64,000 nucleotides of DNA from Pseudoneobacillus sp052180215 (GCF_052180215.1 NZ_CP197471.1:4054001-4118000); one strand, 5' to 3'. Counted from the first letter of the stretch, positions 44,458 to 53,405 are shown. Made by a program: numbers and translations. Notes: a model not told the origin generated them from the sequence alone.

Positions 44458-44937
44458 ATGGCAAATTATACTTTAGAAGAAAAAGAAAGCTTTACTGTTT
44501 TAGGTATTGGAACGGAGCTTAAGAGCGATTATACAGATTACGCTGGCATCAACAAGGAAAAACTAGACTTTTGGCAAGAAGTCAAACAAGATGGAAGACT
44601 TGACACTTTAATAGCCGTAGCCAAAAACGACTACATTTTTGCCGTGAACGAAGCGGTGAATCACAAGATGATGCATTATGCTGGCGTCATGACAGAGGAA
44701 ACATTACCAGAAGCAACCAGAGTCATTCAGTTTCCTAAGGGAGAATACCTGGTTGTAAAAGGAGAAGCAGAGACGTCTGATGCGTTGAGTAATATGCTTA
44801 CTGGTATTGCCTTTGGTCAAGTCTTGCCAGAAGCAAAGAACTTCGCCTATGTTGGCGGGCCAAATACATCGGTTGAGATGGGGCATCACAACGGCTTAGT
44901 TTTTGGTGAAATGTGGATTCCTGTTGTTAGGAAATAA
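44458..44937 (+). CDS. GyrI-like small-molecule-binding protein
   Basis: About 159 residues. FTVLGIGTELKSDY at the start, FAVNEAVNHKMMHYAGVM in the middle and FPKGEYLVVKGEAETSDA match the GyrI/AraC-effector-binding fold as a stand-alone domain. It may bind ligands or protect gyrase-like targets; role not known. ATG 44458 has GGAAGG seven bases upstream. It forms an operon with the next gene (gap 21 bases) and is divergent from the WYL regulator. Confidence 0.78.
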   Translation: MANYTLEEKESFTVLGIGTELKSDYTDYAGINKEKLDFWQEVKQDGRLDTLIAVAKNDYIFAVNEAVNHKMMHYAGVMTEETLPEATRVIQFPKGEYLVVKGEAETSDALSNMLTGIAFGQVLPEAKNFAYVGGPNTSVEMGHHNGLVFGEMWIPVVRK

Positions 44938-44958
44938 AGAAGAACTGGAGGGTTGAAA

Positions 44959-45426
44959 TTGTCCTATTTAGTAGATTTTAAAAATGTATCTACGGTTGGT
45001 TTAGAGTCTTCACCTGTAACCGATGCGCTTGCTGGTTTACGTGCGAATGAAGCTCGCTACTTTATGAACAAATACAAGCATGAATTTACGGTTGTACCGG
45101 CGAGCGAAAGTCAAGATACTCTTGATTATGTGAACCGTATTTTGAAAGAAGAACGCGGTATTGAGTTTGCGGCCAAACCTTTAGAAACATCACGTTTTCA
45201 AGTGGAAAATATCAATTGGGCTTTCGTCTTTTTTGAGGATGGTCTAGCGGTCAACGTCCTGTATACAGTTGATGGAGATAAGCCGAAGCGGGCCGTTGGT
45301 TTTAAGCTCTCTGAAGGAATGGAAGTACCAAAAGAGCTAGAAGGAAAGTTTAAGTTTGCTAGACAGAAGTCTAAACTAGCTGGAACCATTCGAGGCTCAT
45401 TCTTTGTCATTAGGGGAGCATATTGA
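44959..45426 (+). CDS. Uncharacterised protein linked to the GyrI-like gene
   Basis: About 155 residues, predicted alpha/beta with YFMNKYKHEFTVVPASES, NWAFVFFEDGLAVNVLYTVD and a basic C-terminal region. No family recognised. TTG 44959 is seven bases from GGAGG and is preferred over TTG 44953. Shares an operon with the GyrI-like gene, so probably the same WYL-controlled response. TGA stop in a REP. Confidence 0.68.
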   Translation: MSYLVDFKNVSTVGLESSPVTDALAGLRANEARYFMNKYKHEFTVVPASESQDTLDYVNRILKEERGIEFAAKPLETSRFQVENINWAFVFFEDGLAVNVLYTVDGDKPKRAVGFKLSEGMEVPKELEGKFKFARQKSKLAGTIRGSFFVIRGAY

Positions 45427-45495
45427 AACATAGGGACGGTTCTTGTGCTTCAACAGGTATGGCTGATGAAGCATGAGAACCGTCCCCATGCTCCA
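45424..45495. repeat. REP family 1, inverted pair
   Basis: Its first TGA (45424-45426) is the stop codon of the preceding gene. Confidence 0.9.
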
Positions 45496-45550
45496 AAAAG
45501 TTCATTTTTTGATTCTTTTATTTACGAATTTTTTTGTTTATAATAGACAT

Positions 45551-45680
45551 ATAATAAAAGAGGGAAGTGTTGACGCACTTCTCTCCCGCAACCTCTACCG
45601 TCAGGGTGGTGGTTGTCAAGTTTAGTTATTTTTTATGAGAACCACCCTTATGCTTTCGACGGCGGGGTGGTTTTCTCGTT
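45551..45680 (+). ncRNA. Putative antisense RNA of peptide element copy 1
   Basis: TATAAT at 45539-45544 marks a promoter; a short hairpin (GAAGTG/CACTTC) and CAACC...GGTTG hairpin follow, then a GAGAACCACCC / GGGTGGTTTTCT stem with T's near 45676. It overlaps the 3' end of the minus-strand peptide gene by about 55 bases. RNA ends are estimates. Confidence 0.6.
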
Positions 45681-45769
45681 TTCAAAAGAGTTTTCCGAGT
45701 TACATACGCACTTACTTCACGTATAATCCCCTTCAAAACTTCTTTCAGAAATTCCAGAAATGTTTCCAT
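45626..45769 (-). CDS. 47-aa basic amphipathic peptide, copy 1 (candidate type I toxin)
   Basis: 47 residues: an N-terminal amphipathic helix (METFLEFLKEVLKGIIREVS) and a C-terminal very basic tail (RKPPRRRKHKGGS). Start ATG 45769 is placed right after AAAGGAGGTGATAATC, a near-perfect ribosome-binding site; the longer frame to 45823 is not needed. The 3' end overlaps a convergent RNA with a promoter and terminator, the TxpA/RatA-like layout. Four copies with protein-level conservation in the window support a selected function. Toxicity is inferred, not shown. Confidence 0.7.
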   Translation of the reverse strand: METFLEFLKEVLKGIIREVSAYVTRKTLLKTRKPPRRRKHKGGSHKK

Positions 45770-46006
45770 GATTATCACCTCCTTTCCAGAACGGAAAGAA
45801 GAGCGACAACCAACCACCCTCACAATTTCAGTTGCAACCTCATTCTATCATTTTATTTAATCCCAGATGGCTACCACATTTCGACAAAATGTTGACAAAT
45901 TTGGCATTTATTAAAAGTACATCATATAGGTAGAATTTCATACACCAATCCCACATATGTATAGTGAATAGGTTCTTTTTTCATTCCAAAAATATGGGGG
46001 AATCGT

Positions 46007-46792
46007 ATGAAGGTATTGGGTAAAGTCATTGTCGTAACCGGTGCTGGCGGCGGGATTGGAAAAGAGCTTGTTCGCCAACTTCTAGAAAAAGGAGCAAGAG
46101 TCGCAGCCATCATCCACAAATCCGGTCTAGAGGACATCAAGTCATTAACACCCGTCTATGGTGACAAGATTTCGGCCCACAGGGCGAATATCGCTAATAA
46201 AGAGGATGTGGAAAAGCTTCCAGAAGAGATCCTCGCCGTTCACGGATGCATTGACGGAATCATTAATAATGCTGGAATTCTACAAAATTTTCGCAGCGTG
46301 AATGACCTTGATTATGAACAAATCCAAAGGGTGATGGATGTCAACTTTTACGGGACGCTCTATATGTGTAAAGCGTTTTTACCACACCTATTAAATCGAC
46401 CAGAAGCTCATATTACCAATGTATCAAGTATGGGTGGATTTCTTCCTGTACCACTCCAATCGATTTACTCCGCTTCCAAAGCAGCCGTCAAAATGTTAAC
46501 GGAGGGCCTACATTTAGAACTTAGAAATACTAATGTGGGCGTAACGGTCGTCTTTCCTGGTGGAGTCGACACGAACCTCGTCAAAAATGCTGGAATTGAA
46601 CTAGAAGGCGCCAACAACCACTCCTATAAGATGATCAGCCCAACTGAAGCAGCTTCAACCATTATTAATGGGATGGAAAATAAAAAATACCGGGTATTAG
46701 CTGGAAACGATGCAAAAATAATGGACTTTCTATATCGACTAAATCCGAAAAAGGCAACGGACATTATTGCTAAAAAGATTAAAACACTTTAG
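46007..46792 (+). CDS. Short-chain dehydrogenase/reductase
   Basis: 261 residues. Rossmann motif TGAGGGIGKE (9-18), NNAG strand, catalytic Ser in NVSSMGG and YSASK (Tyr-x3-Lys) are all present, so it should be an active NAD(P)-dependent oxidoreductase of the classical type. C-terminal part resembles SDRs acting on lipids or steroids, but substrate is unknown. Lies between two copies of the peptide/antisense element. GGGGGAA before ATG 46007. Confidence 0.92.
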   Translation: MKVLGKVIVVTGAGGGIGKELVRQLLEKGARVAAIIHKSGLEDIKSLTPVYGDKISAHRANIANKEDVEKLPEEILAVHGCIDGIINNAGILQNFRSVNDLDYEQIQRVMDVNFYGTLYMCKAFLPHLLNRPEAHITNVSSMGGFLPVPLQSIYSASKAAVKMLTEGLHLELRNTNVGVTVVFPGGVDTNLVKNAGIELEGANNHSYKMISPTEAASTIINGMENKKYRVLAGNDAKIMDFLYRLNPKKATDIIAKKIKTL

Positions 46793-46913
46793 AAAAAACC
46801 CTTATAGTTTGGTTTGTTTAATAAACTTTGTAAAGTTTACAAACATATGATGTTACATCTAACTCTCTACATATTTCTAGCGTCCTAGGAATCTTTTGTT
46901 GTATAATGGGAAT

Positions 46914-47043
46914 ATAATAAAGAGAGAAGTGCTGGTAACACTCCTCCCTGCAACCTCTACCATTAGGGTGGTGGTTGTCAATTAAAGTTATTTGCTATGA
47001 GAACCACCCTTTTGCTTACGACTGCGGGGTGGTTTTCTAGTTT
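46914..47043 (+). ncRNA. Putative antisense RNA of peptide element copy 2
   Basis: TATAAT at 46902-46907; same two hairpins and terminator-like stem (46999-47040). Overlaps the 3' end of peptide copy 2. Ends are estimates. Confidence 0.57.
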
Positions 47044-47131
47044 TTAAAAGAGCTTGCCGAGTTATATACGCACTTACTTCACGTACAATCCCCTTCAAAA
47101 CTTCTTTTGAAAATTCCAGAAATGCTTCCAT
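46988..47131 (-). CDS. 47-aa basic amphipathic peptide, copy 2
   Basis: Same length and plan as copy 1 (MEAFLEFSKEVLKGIVREVS, tail RKPPRSRKQKGGSHSK). The most divergent copy, with substitutions at several sites, yet the frame is intact. ATG 47131 follows GGAGGTGATAATC; no upstream extension is open, which confirms this start for all copies. Confidence 0.68.
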   Translation of the reverse strand: MEAFLEFSKEVLKGIVREVSAYITRQALLKTRKPPRSRKQKGGSHSK

Positions 47132-47330
47132 GATTATCACCTCCTTCCCATGAAAGGAAAGAAGAGCGACAACCTACCACCCTCACAATTTCAGTTGCAA
47201 CTTTATTCTATCATTTTATAGAAATACAAAAGGCTACCACTTCAACAAAATATGACAATATTACGACAATAGGGACTAAAGATGTGATTCGTAGGAGCGT
47301 CCCTTTACACTTCAGCAGCTAAATGTTTCA

Positions 47331-47359
47331 TGAAGCACAAGAACCGTCCCCATGCTTCA
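47331..47359. repeat. REP family 1, single half-element
   Basis: One intact half, inverse orientation. Confidence 0.85.
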
Positions 47360-47459
47360 CCTCCTAAAGGAATTTGGTATATTTCTGAAGAATACTATAA
47401 GATATACTCTTTAAAGTTCCGGAGGCCAGGCACCTGGATAAAATGATTAGGGGGAAATC

Positions 47460-48725
47460 ATGAATAAATTAATCTCGGTTATTCTATTAGTTGTTATTTT
47501 ATTATTAAATGGTACCATCAATCCCGTACATTCTCAGGCAAACCAACCTGTTAAGAAATTAGAGGTAATCAAAAAAGTAGGATTCAATGCAAAAAGCATC
47601 TGTCCTGCCAACTTTGAATGTAAAGCAACTCCGTTGAATGACGGAACATATATGGTTAAAGCCAACCATGTACGAAATTTGAATTTAGATTTTTATGGTC
47701 GTTTCCAAAAAAATAAATTTTTATGGAAAAAGAAAGTATTGGTGGATGGGAGATTTAATTCCATTCAACCAGATTTGTTAGACCCACAGAAGAAAGTGAT
47801 ATATGAGAATTATGAGTATGCATTAGAGAATGAAAATTACATCATCAAATACACATATGATGGAAACGTATTATGGAAATATTCATTACCATCTAGACCA
47901 GATAAATTAGTTATGCTAAAAGATGGGATTTTGTTTACTGTGCCGAAAAATACAAAGTGGAATGCTCACGGTATAATCACTAAGATCGATTTCAATGGAA
48001 AGAAAGTATGGGAATACCATTTAGATTATGTGACCTATGGACACCCTGTCTATCAAGATGAGACCATTTATCAGAATGTGAACGGTACAGGGTTAATTGC
48101 CTTAACACCAAATGGGGAAGAAAAATGGAGATATTCAACAGATGAAATCATCTTTGATGTACCTGTCGTTTCTAAAAATACAGTCTATTTTATAACGGGT
48201 GAAAACTTATATGCATTAGATTTGAATGGTAATCTTAAATGGAAAAAAAGAATCTATGACACTCCAAATTCTTATCTCCGTTTAAGTTTAGGCTTAAACG
48301 ACACACCCATTGTCAAAACGATTAGAGAATTGAAAGGGGTGTATCCAAACGGTAACTTTAAAGCACTACTTATGCTCAAAGGATATAAAGAAGGGAAAGA
48401 AATTTGGAAAACCGTTTTCCAAAATGCAGAACTACTTTCAAGCAATGAACCGATTATAGATACCAATGGAATAATGTATTTTCTGCATCGAAATGGAGTA
48501 AAAGAAACAAGTGAATTATATTTATTAGATACATTGAACGGTAAAATCCTTTATGCCAACACCAATCCACAAATCCTAAGCTTACTGCCAGATACCTTAC
48601 GGAACGGCAGCATCATGGCAGAGAGCTCAAAAATCATGAAAATAAAAAATGACGATGGTACAACTACTCCGTACGAAGCGCCTGGTCCATATATAAATAT
48701 TATTCAGTATAAATTAAAAAAATAG
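47460..48725 (+). CDS. Secreted PQQ-like beta-propeller protein
   Basis: 421 residues with signal peptide (about 1-26, ending VHSQAN). Repeated strands such as GNVLWKYSLPSRPDKLVMLK, GKKVWEYHLDYVTYGHPVYQ, PNGEEKWRYSTDEIIFDVPV and NLYALDLNGNLKWKKRI are PQQ-like propeller blades. No membrane or wall anchor seen. Similar in style to 18403-19470 and to the propeller half of 5576-7471. ATG after AGGGGG. Function unknown. Confidence 0.78.
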   Translation: MNKLISVILLVVILLLNGTINPVHSQANQPVKKLEVIKKVGFNAKSICPANFECKATPLNDGTYMVKANHVRNLNLDFYGRFQKNKFLWKKKVLVDGRFNSIQPDLLDPQKKVIYENYEYALENENYIIKYTYDGNVLWKYSLPSRPDKLVMLKDGILFTVPKNTKWNAHGIITKIDFNGKKVWEYHLDYVTYGHPVYQDETIYQNVNGTGLIALTPNGEEKWRYSTDEIIFDVPVVSKNTVYFITGENLYALDLNGNLKWKKRIYDTPNSYLRLSLGLNDTPIVKTIRELKGVYPNGNFKALLMLKGYKEGKEIWKTVFQNAELLSSNEPIIDTNGIMYFLHRNGVKETSELYLLDTLNGKILYANTNPQILSLLPDTLRNGSIMAESSKIMKIKNDDGTTTPYEAPGPYINIIQYKLKK

Positions 48726-48728
48726 TGC

Positions 48729-48790
48729 GATGCATAGGGGCGGTTCTTCTGCTTCATTTATGAAGCACGAGAACCGTCCCCCTGCTTCCA
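48729..48790. repeat. REP family 1, inverted pair
   Basis: Follows the propeller gene stop by three bases; outer ends degenerate. Confidence 0.87.
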
Positions 48791-48835
48791 GTTTTGTCAC
48801 TTCAAAAAATGTATTTGAATGTGTATAATAGACAT

Positions 48836-48967
48836 ATAATAAAAAAGAGAAGTGCTACCCACACTTCTCCCTGCAACCTCTACCGTCAGGGTGGTGGTTG
48901 TCAAATTACTTTTTAGTTTTTCGAGAACCACCCTTTAGCTTTCTACGGCGGGGTGGTTTTCTAGTTT
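48836..48967 (+). ncRNA. Putative antisense RNA of peptide element copy 3
   Basis: TATAAT at 48824-48829 with a weak TTCAAA -35 at 17-bp spacing; hairpins as in the other copies and terminator-like stem at 48922-48963. Ends are estimates. Confidence 0.6.
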
Positions 48968-49055
48968 CTAAAAGTCTTTTCCGAAAATGATACGCACTTA
49001 TTTCACGTATAATTCCCTTCAAAACTTCCTTCAGAAAATCCAGAAATGTTTCCAT
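48906..49055 (-). CDS. 49-aa basic amphipathic peptide, copy 3
   Basis: METFLDFLKEVLKGIIREIS with tail RKPPRRRKLKGGSRKTKK; two residues longer at the C-terminus than the others. Same ribosome-binding site (GGAGGTGAT) before ATG 49055, overlapping antisense RNA as in the other copies. Confidence 0.7.
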   Translation of the reverse strand: METFLDFLKEVLKGIIREISAYHFRKRLLETRKPPRRRKLKGGSRKTKK

Positions 49056-49383
49056 GATTATCACCTCCTTTCCAGAACGGAAAGAAGAGCAACAACCAAC
49101 CACCCTCACAATTCAGCTGCAACTCTATTCTATCATTTCATAAATATAAAATTACCCATTCTAATTCGACAAAGTTATGACTAAATTTCTAAAATCATTT
49201 AATAATACTTATCTATTGGAATACTCTTGTAAATGGATTGTACAAAATGCTAATAACCCTTTTGGAGCTATCTAGACAGATATCATAAAACAAGCACCTG
49301 CAAATATTGTCGTCTTAATATCTCCCAAAAATATGGTAATTAATAGTAAAATATGATTATGTTTTAAAAATCAAGGGGGAACT
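49056..49383. other. Right end of element copy 3 and gene-free region
   Basis: To about 49190 it is the element's leader and promoter side; beyond that, no gene, repeat or terminator is seen. Confidence 0.5.
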
Positions 49384-50118
49384 ATGTACAAAAGAGTAGA
49401 AACAGAAGAAGAGTTAAGAATATTCGATTCGATTTGGATGCCTGCGTGGCAAGAAAAAGGGTTTGATTTAGAATGATTATTGGGGCCAGTTGAACGTTAC
49501 CTTGTACGAAATGATGAAAATCAGTTTATAGGGTCCGTATCTTTCCGTCCATACAACTATGATTCTACCATTGATCATGTCTTTCCGTTTAAACAAAACG
49601 AAATGATTAAAAATAACATAGGAAGTATTGCAGAAATTGAAAATCTCGCTATCCTGAAGGAATTTAGGGGGTTAAAGAATTTAGTTAGAGTTCTTCTAAC
49701 TGTTTTTGAATATATAAGAACGCATAATTTTAAATATTACATAGCTACTATTGATTATGGTTTATTCAGAGCGATGAATAAATTTTATCCTTCTGCCATT
49801 TATCAATTACATAAAAGCATACCTTATAGAAAAACCAACTTGGTCCCCATCATTATTGATGTCCATCACACTCTATCAAATTTAGACAATTACAAATGGC
49901 TGTCTAATTATTATCAATCTTCCCCCCTACTAACATGCTCATACTGTAACAAGGAAGTAGCCAAAACAGAAAGGATTGCTTGGAGCCAAAAATCAACCCA
50001 TAAAGGAATACATAATTTCAACCAAGTATCCTGCCCTAATTGTCTTGATCTATTAATCCATAATCGAAATCTAACTCAGCCAAAGGTGAAAAATGATCTT
50101 GTTTTTAATGGAATATAA
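49384..50118 (+). pseudogene. Acetyltransferase-like gene interrupted by an in-frame TGA
   Basis: A frame begins at ATG 49384 after GGGGGAAC, reads MYKRVETEEELRIFDSIWMP and 10 more residues, meets TGA at 49474-49476, and continues open in the same frame to 50118. The continuation (VERYLVRNDENQFIGSVSFR, EIENLAILKEFRGLKNLVRV) has a GNAT-like beta-strand and acyl-CoA loop layout, and the end carries a zinc-ribbon-like pair (CSYC and CPNC). A Trp codon (TGG) to TGA change would explain it. The downstream part could restart at TTG 49480, but the N-terminal strands would be lost. Sequencing error is a third option. Confidence 0.65.
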
Positions 50119-50431
50119 ATGGTGGATATTATTACTTTCTGAAATAATTGCTTGGTTAGCTACTATCTATATGTGCTTTGCAAGATATTGGCTGCAATCC
50201 AAAACCCAATTTATCATTTGGGGAACCGTTGCGATCATAACGGGGTACTTCCCCCATATTACATTACTTATTTTAGACTTTTTAAAATATGGGACATTTC
50301 ATTTTTTTAGTATATTTGTCGTTATATTACTATTACTTGGCCTCACGATTTTTAAAAAGTACATAGTTCTATTAGATAAATGGATCCAAGACTGGGCAAA
50401 TAAAAGTAGAGTAAATCAAAAGGAAAAATGA
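50093..50431 (+). CDS. Small membrane protein
   Basis: 112 residues with three hydrophobic helices (about 8-26, 37-60, 68-90) and a basic C-terminus. Starts at ATG 50093 inside the end of the preceding gene (26-base overlap), with AAAGGTG upstream, indicating translational coupling to the acetyltransferase-like gene. No family recognised. Confidence 0.62.
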   Translation: MILFLMEYKWWILLLSEIIAWLATIYMCFARYWLQSKTQFIIWGTVAIITGYFPHITLLILDFLKYGTFHFFSIFVVILLLLGLTIFKKYIVLLDKWIQDWANKSRVNQKEK

Positions 50432-50631
50432 TAATTTTTGATAAAAATATGGAGATTCATAACAGTTTGTTATGTATTGAAAAACTTATTTTTCTCTTAA
50501 ATATAAAAGAAAGGGGATGTCCCAACAGTAGAACTTTGGCGCACTCCTTTTTTGTGCAAGTCGCACTAATCGTTGGATACTCCACCAATAGTAAATCTTG
50601 ACCTACATTTTTCATAAAAAAATAAAATCGG

Positions 50632-50662
50632 ACAGAGAGACCTTTCTCCCTCTGTCCAACCG
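50632..50662 (-). terminator. Terminator of the transglutaminase/DUF5050 gene
   Basis: GGACAGAG / CTCTGTCC arms; on the minus strand followed by GATTTTATTTTTTT. The rest of 50432-50690 shows no gene; 50514-50615 has unexplained non-coding sequence. Confidence 0.75.
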
Positions 50663-50690
50663 AAACTGATTTTGTCCATTGTACTGGTAA

Positions 50691-52796
50691 CTACTCCAAC
50701 TCCAACCTATGCATTTTGAATTCCGGATAAGTTTCCATATAGAATAGTGTTGAGCCCGATAATCTTAAATTTTCTGTATTAAAATTAGTTAATTTTGTTT
50801 TTTGTGTTCCGTCCAATTTTATTTTAAACAAATGATAAGATTCTCCGAGATAATAAATCCAATCCTCATAAATGACGAAATCCATGGCAATATCTCCAAG
50901 CATCTGTTTGTTTGTTCCATCCATATTTATTCTAGTAAGTTGTCTATTATTAGATAGATCATTATAATAAATGCCCTGGTTATATAAGATAACATTATAT
51001 GCCTGAACATTCTCATATAATTCTTTACTAGTTCCATCTGACTTCATTTTAATAAGGCCGTTAGAGGTAACAATGAGTAGCCAATCCTCATTTATACTAA
51101 ATTTACTTATCGTACCTTTTTCTATAGAATAGATAGTTTGTTTGTCCGAACCATCTGTCTTCATCTTGGTAATATACTTAGGCCCGTTATCTTCACTGGT
51201 TAAAGAATAAATCCAACCCTCGTTTATGACAAAGTTACTTAAATAACCATTTTTCACTGATAGTAAACTCTTTTTATTCGTCCCATCTGTTTTCATTTTA
51301 AAAATATTTGTTTGGTTAATGAAATAAAAATAACCCTCATGTAAGACTATGTTTCTATTTTTATCTCCAAATAAATCAGATGGACTAAAAAATTCAGGGA
51401 TATAACTATAAGTAGAATTAGATGCGTCAGGAAGTTCAGAATTATCCCATATATGGTCTTCTCGTAGTTTACTATCAGATATTAGAAAATACTTGTATCT
51501 GACATACCCTTCTAGATTCGGCACTGGATCATCCCAAGTAGCATCGAGATTATACCAAAGTCCATCGATTTTCACTTTATTCCAAGCATGGTCTTCACCA
51601 TGTCCCTTTCCAACAACATATAAAGTTTCAATTCCAATCTTATTTAGTAAATAAAACATCGTTTTGGCATACCCATCACAAACGGCAGTGCCATTCACTA
51701 ACAATCCGTAGACCGTGTAGGACAGCTTAGGAATAGTATTGTTTTTATAGTTTTCATAATCATATGCAGAATTTAAAACGACATAATCATGAATGGCCTT
51801 TACCTTTTCAAATTCATTCATACCGGGTTGAATCTGTTCAGCAATAATCTCGTCTGTTAGTTTCTCTAACTTATTGTTCATTTCAATGATTTCTGATTTT
51901 GGGTATGAATAGTTAAATCCTACACTCGAATCAGTGCCCAAAGGTATAGATTTAAAATAAATAATTTCTGGGTGATCTTTTAAAACTTCATAAACAGTAT
52001 CATATACCTCGTTAAAATCTTGTGTAAATCTGCTATAGTCCAACACACTCTCAGCTTTTAGCAATGCGTTTAATATAGCGTCATATAATAATGTATCTTT
52101 CAGCTGTATAATATCTTCATAGTTTATTTTATCCCCCGATTGAATAAGGTCGTCATAATGTTTAATAAATGTCACAATATGAGCTCGCTTTAAAGGATCC
52201 TTCGAGCCGAAAGATTCTACCGTCATTGGATAGTTACCGTTCTTGTCTTTGTACCCATTAGATAGCTTCCCTTGGTACATGAAGTTTATCGCTTGTTCTT
52301 CCGTTACCTCTTTACCGAAATATAAAGAAGCAATTACCTTCGCCATTGTCCCTCTCGTAACAGCTTTACCTGCTGGAGATTGGTTTGTTAAGCTACCCTT
52401 TACAGGTAGTTTATATTTTTTGGCTAGTTGATAAGGTACGGATGCCCAAAAGTTACTCTCTGCTTTTGTGTTGTTTAATTCGTCAGGACTCTTGTAACGA
52501 AATAAGATCGTGAGAAGTTGTCCCTCTGTTAAGTTACCATATGGGTTTAACCAGTTTCCTAGTTTCCCTGTTACCGGATGTTTACTATTAAGGTAGCCAC
52601 TTATTAACCCCTTATCCATAGCCCACAACATATCGTTTGTCCAGTATTGGTTTTCTTCGAAGTCATTATAAGTCTTTTGTATTGCATCCTCTTGTTTTAC
52701 TTCCGTTGCTTCCGCCATAAGGATATTACTTGTAAAAAGTACAGAAGTTGCTAGTATTAGTGATTTAATGAAAACCTTACTATTCTTATATTTCAT
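50691..52796 (-). CDS. Secreted SLH-like, transglutaminase-like, DUF5050-like protein
   Basis: 701 residues, three parts. Signal peptide (about 1-30); SLH-like repeats (about 45-215; YWTNDMLWAMDKGLISGYLN, LTEGQLLTILFRY); transglutaminase-like domain (about 330-440) with Cys in NGTAVCDGYAKTM, His in GEDHAWNKV and Asp in YNLDATWDD, a complete catalytic triad; and a C-terminal propeller-like DUF5050 part (about 480-700) with repeated KMKTDGTNKKSL-type strands. Probably a surface protease or cross-linking enzyme, by inference. GGAAA before ATG; monocistronic. Related to 54463-55806 by its catalytic domain. Confidence 0.83.
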   Translation of the reverse strand: MKYKNSKVFIKSLILATSVLFTSNILMAEATEVKQEDAIQKTYNDFEENQYWTNDMLWAMDKGLISGYLNSKHPVTGKLGNWLNPYGNLTEGQLLTILFRYKSPDELNNTKAESNFWASVPYQLAKKYKLPVKGSLTNQSPAGKAVTRGTMAKVIASLYFGKEVTEEQAINFMYQGKLSNGYKDKNGNYPMTVESFGSKDPLKRAHIVTFIKHYDDLIQSGDKINYEDIIQLKDTLLYDAILNALLKAESVLDYSRFTQDFNEVYDTVYEVLKDHPEIIYFKSIPLGTDSSVGFNYSYPKSEIIEMNNKLEKLTDEIIAEQIQPGMNEFEKVKAIHDYVVLNSAYDYENYKNNTIPKLSYTVYGLLVNGTAVCDGYAKTMFYLLNKIGIETLYVVGKGHGEDHAWNKVKIDGLWYNLDATWDDPVPNLEGYVRYKYFLISDSKLREDHIWDNSELPDASNSTYSYIPEFFSPSDLFGDKNRNIVLHEGYFYFINQTNIFKMKTDGTNKKSLLSVKNGYLSNFVINEGWIYSLTSEDNGPKYITKMKTDGSDKQTIYSIEKGTISKFSINEDWLLIVTSNGLIKMKSDGTSKELYENVQAYNVILYNQGIYYNDLSNNRQLTRINMDGTNKQMLGDIAMDFVIYEDWIYYLGESYHLFKIKLDGTQKTKLTNFNTENLRLSGSTLFYMETYPEFKMHRLELE

Positions 52797-52850
52797 TTTT
52801 CCTCCAAAGCTACTAAAATATTTGATAGGTACATTTTACCATTAAATTAT

Positions 52851-52945
52851 GATGCATGGGTATGATGCATGGGGACGGTTCTTCTGCTTCTCCAGCAGTA
52901 ATTCATGAAGCACAAGAACCGTCCCCATGCTTCACCATGCTTCAC
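52851..52945. repeat. REP family 1, inverted pair, last of this family
   Basis: Duplicated start (GATGCATGGG twice), pair, and a duplicated CCATGCTTCA end. No family 1 REP is seen from here to the window end. Confidence 0.88.
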
Positions 52946-52998
52946 CTGATACAGATTTGTCACTTCTAAAAATGAATTTTATTGTGTATAATAGACAT

Positions 52999-53128
52999 AT
53001 AATAAAAAAGAGAAGTGCTACTAACACTTCTCCCTGCAACCTCTACCGTCAGGGTGGTGGTTGTCAAGTTTAGTTACTTTTTACGAGAACCACCCTTAAC
53101 CTTACGACGGCGGGGTGGTTTTCTAGTT
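52999..53128 (+). ncRNA. Putative antisense RNA of peptide element copy 4
   Basis: TATAAT at 52987-52992; hairpins as in the other copies, terminator-like stem 53085-53124. Ends are estimates. Confidence 0.6.
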
Positions 53129-53217
53129 TCTAAAAGGCTTTTCCGAAAATAATACGCACTTATTTCACGTACAATCCCCTTCAAAACTTCTTTCAGAAAT
53201 TCCAGAAATGTTTCCAT
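53074..53217 (-). CDS. 47-aa basic amphipathic peptide, copy 4
   Basis: METFLEFLKEVLKGIVREIS with tail RKPPRRRKVKGGSRKK. ATG 53217 after GGAGGTGAT. Its upstream frame to 53271 is not required. The convergent RNA covers its last 18 codons. Confidence 0.7.
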   Translation of the reverse strand: METFLEFLKEVLKGIVREISAYYFRKSLLETRKPPRRRKVKGGSRKK

Positions 53218-53405
53218 GATTATCACCTCCTTTCTAAAAAAGAAAGAAGAGTGACAACCAACCACCCTCACAATTTCAGTTGCAACTCTATTCTATCATT
53301 TCATTCAAATTGAAAAGACGAACACACTTCGACAAAATCATGACATATTTCAAATAGTGAATCACTACAAACTACGTACTAATCGTACAGACCACTTAAT
53401 AAGGA

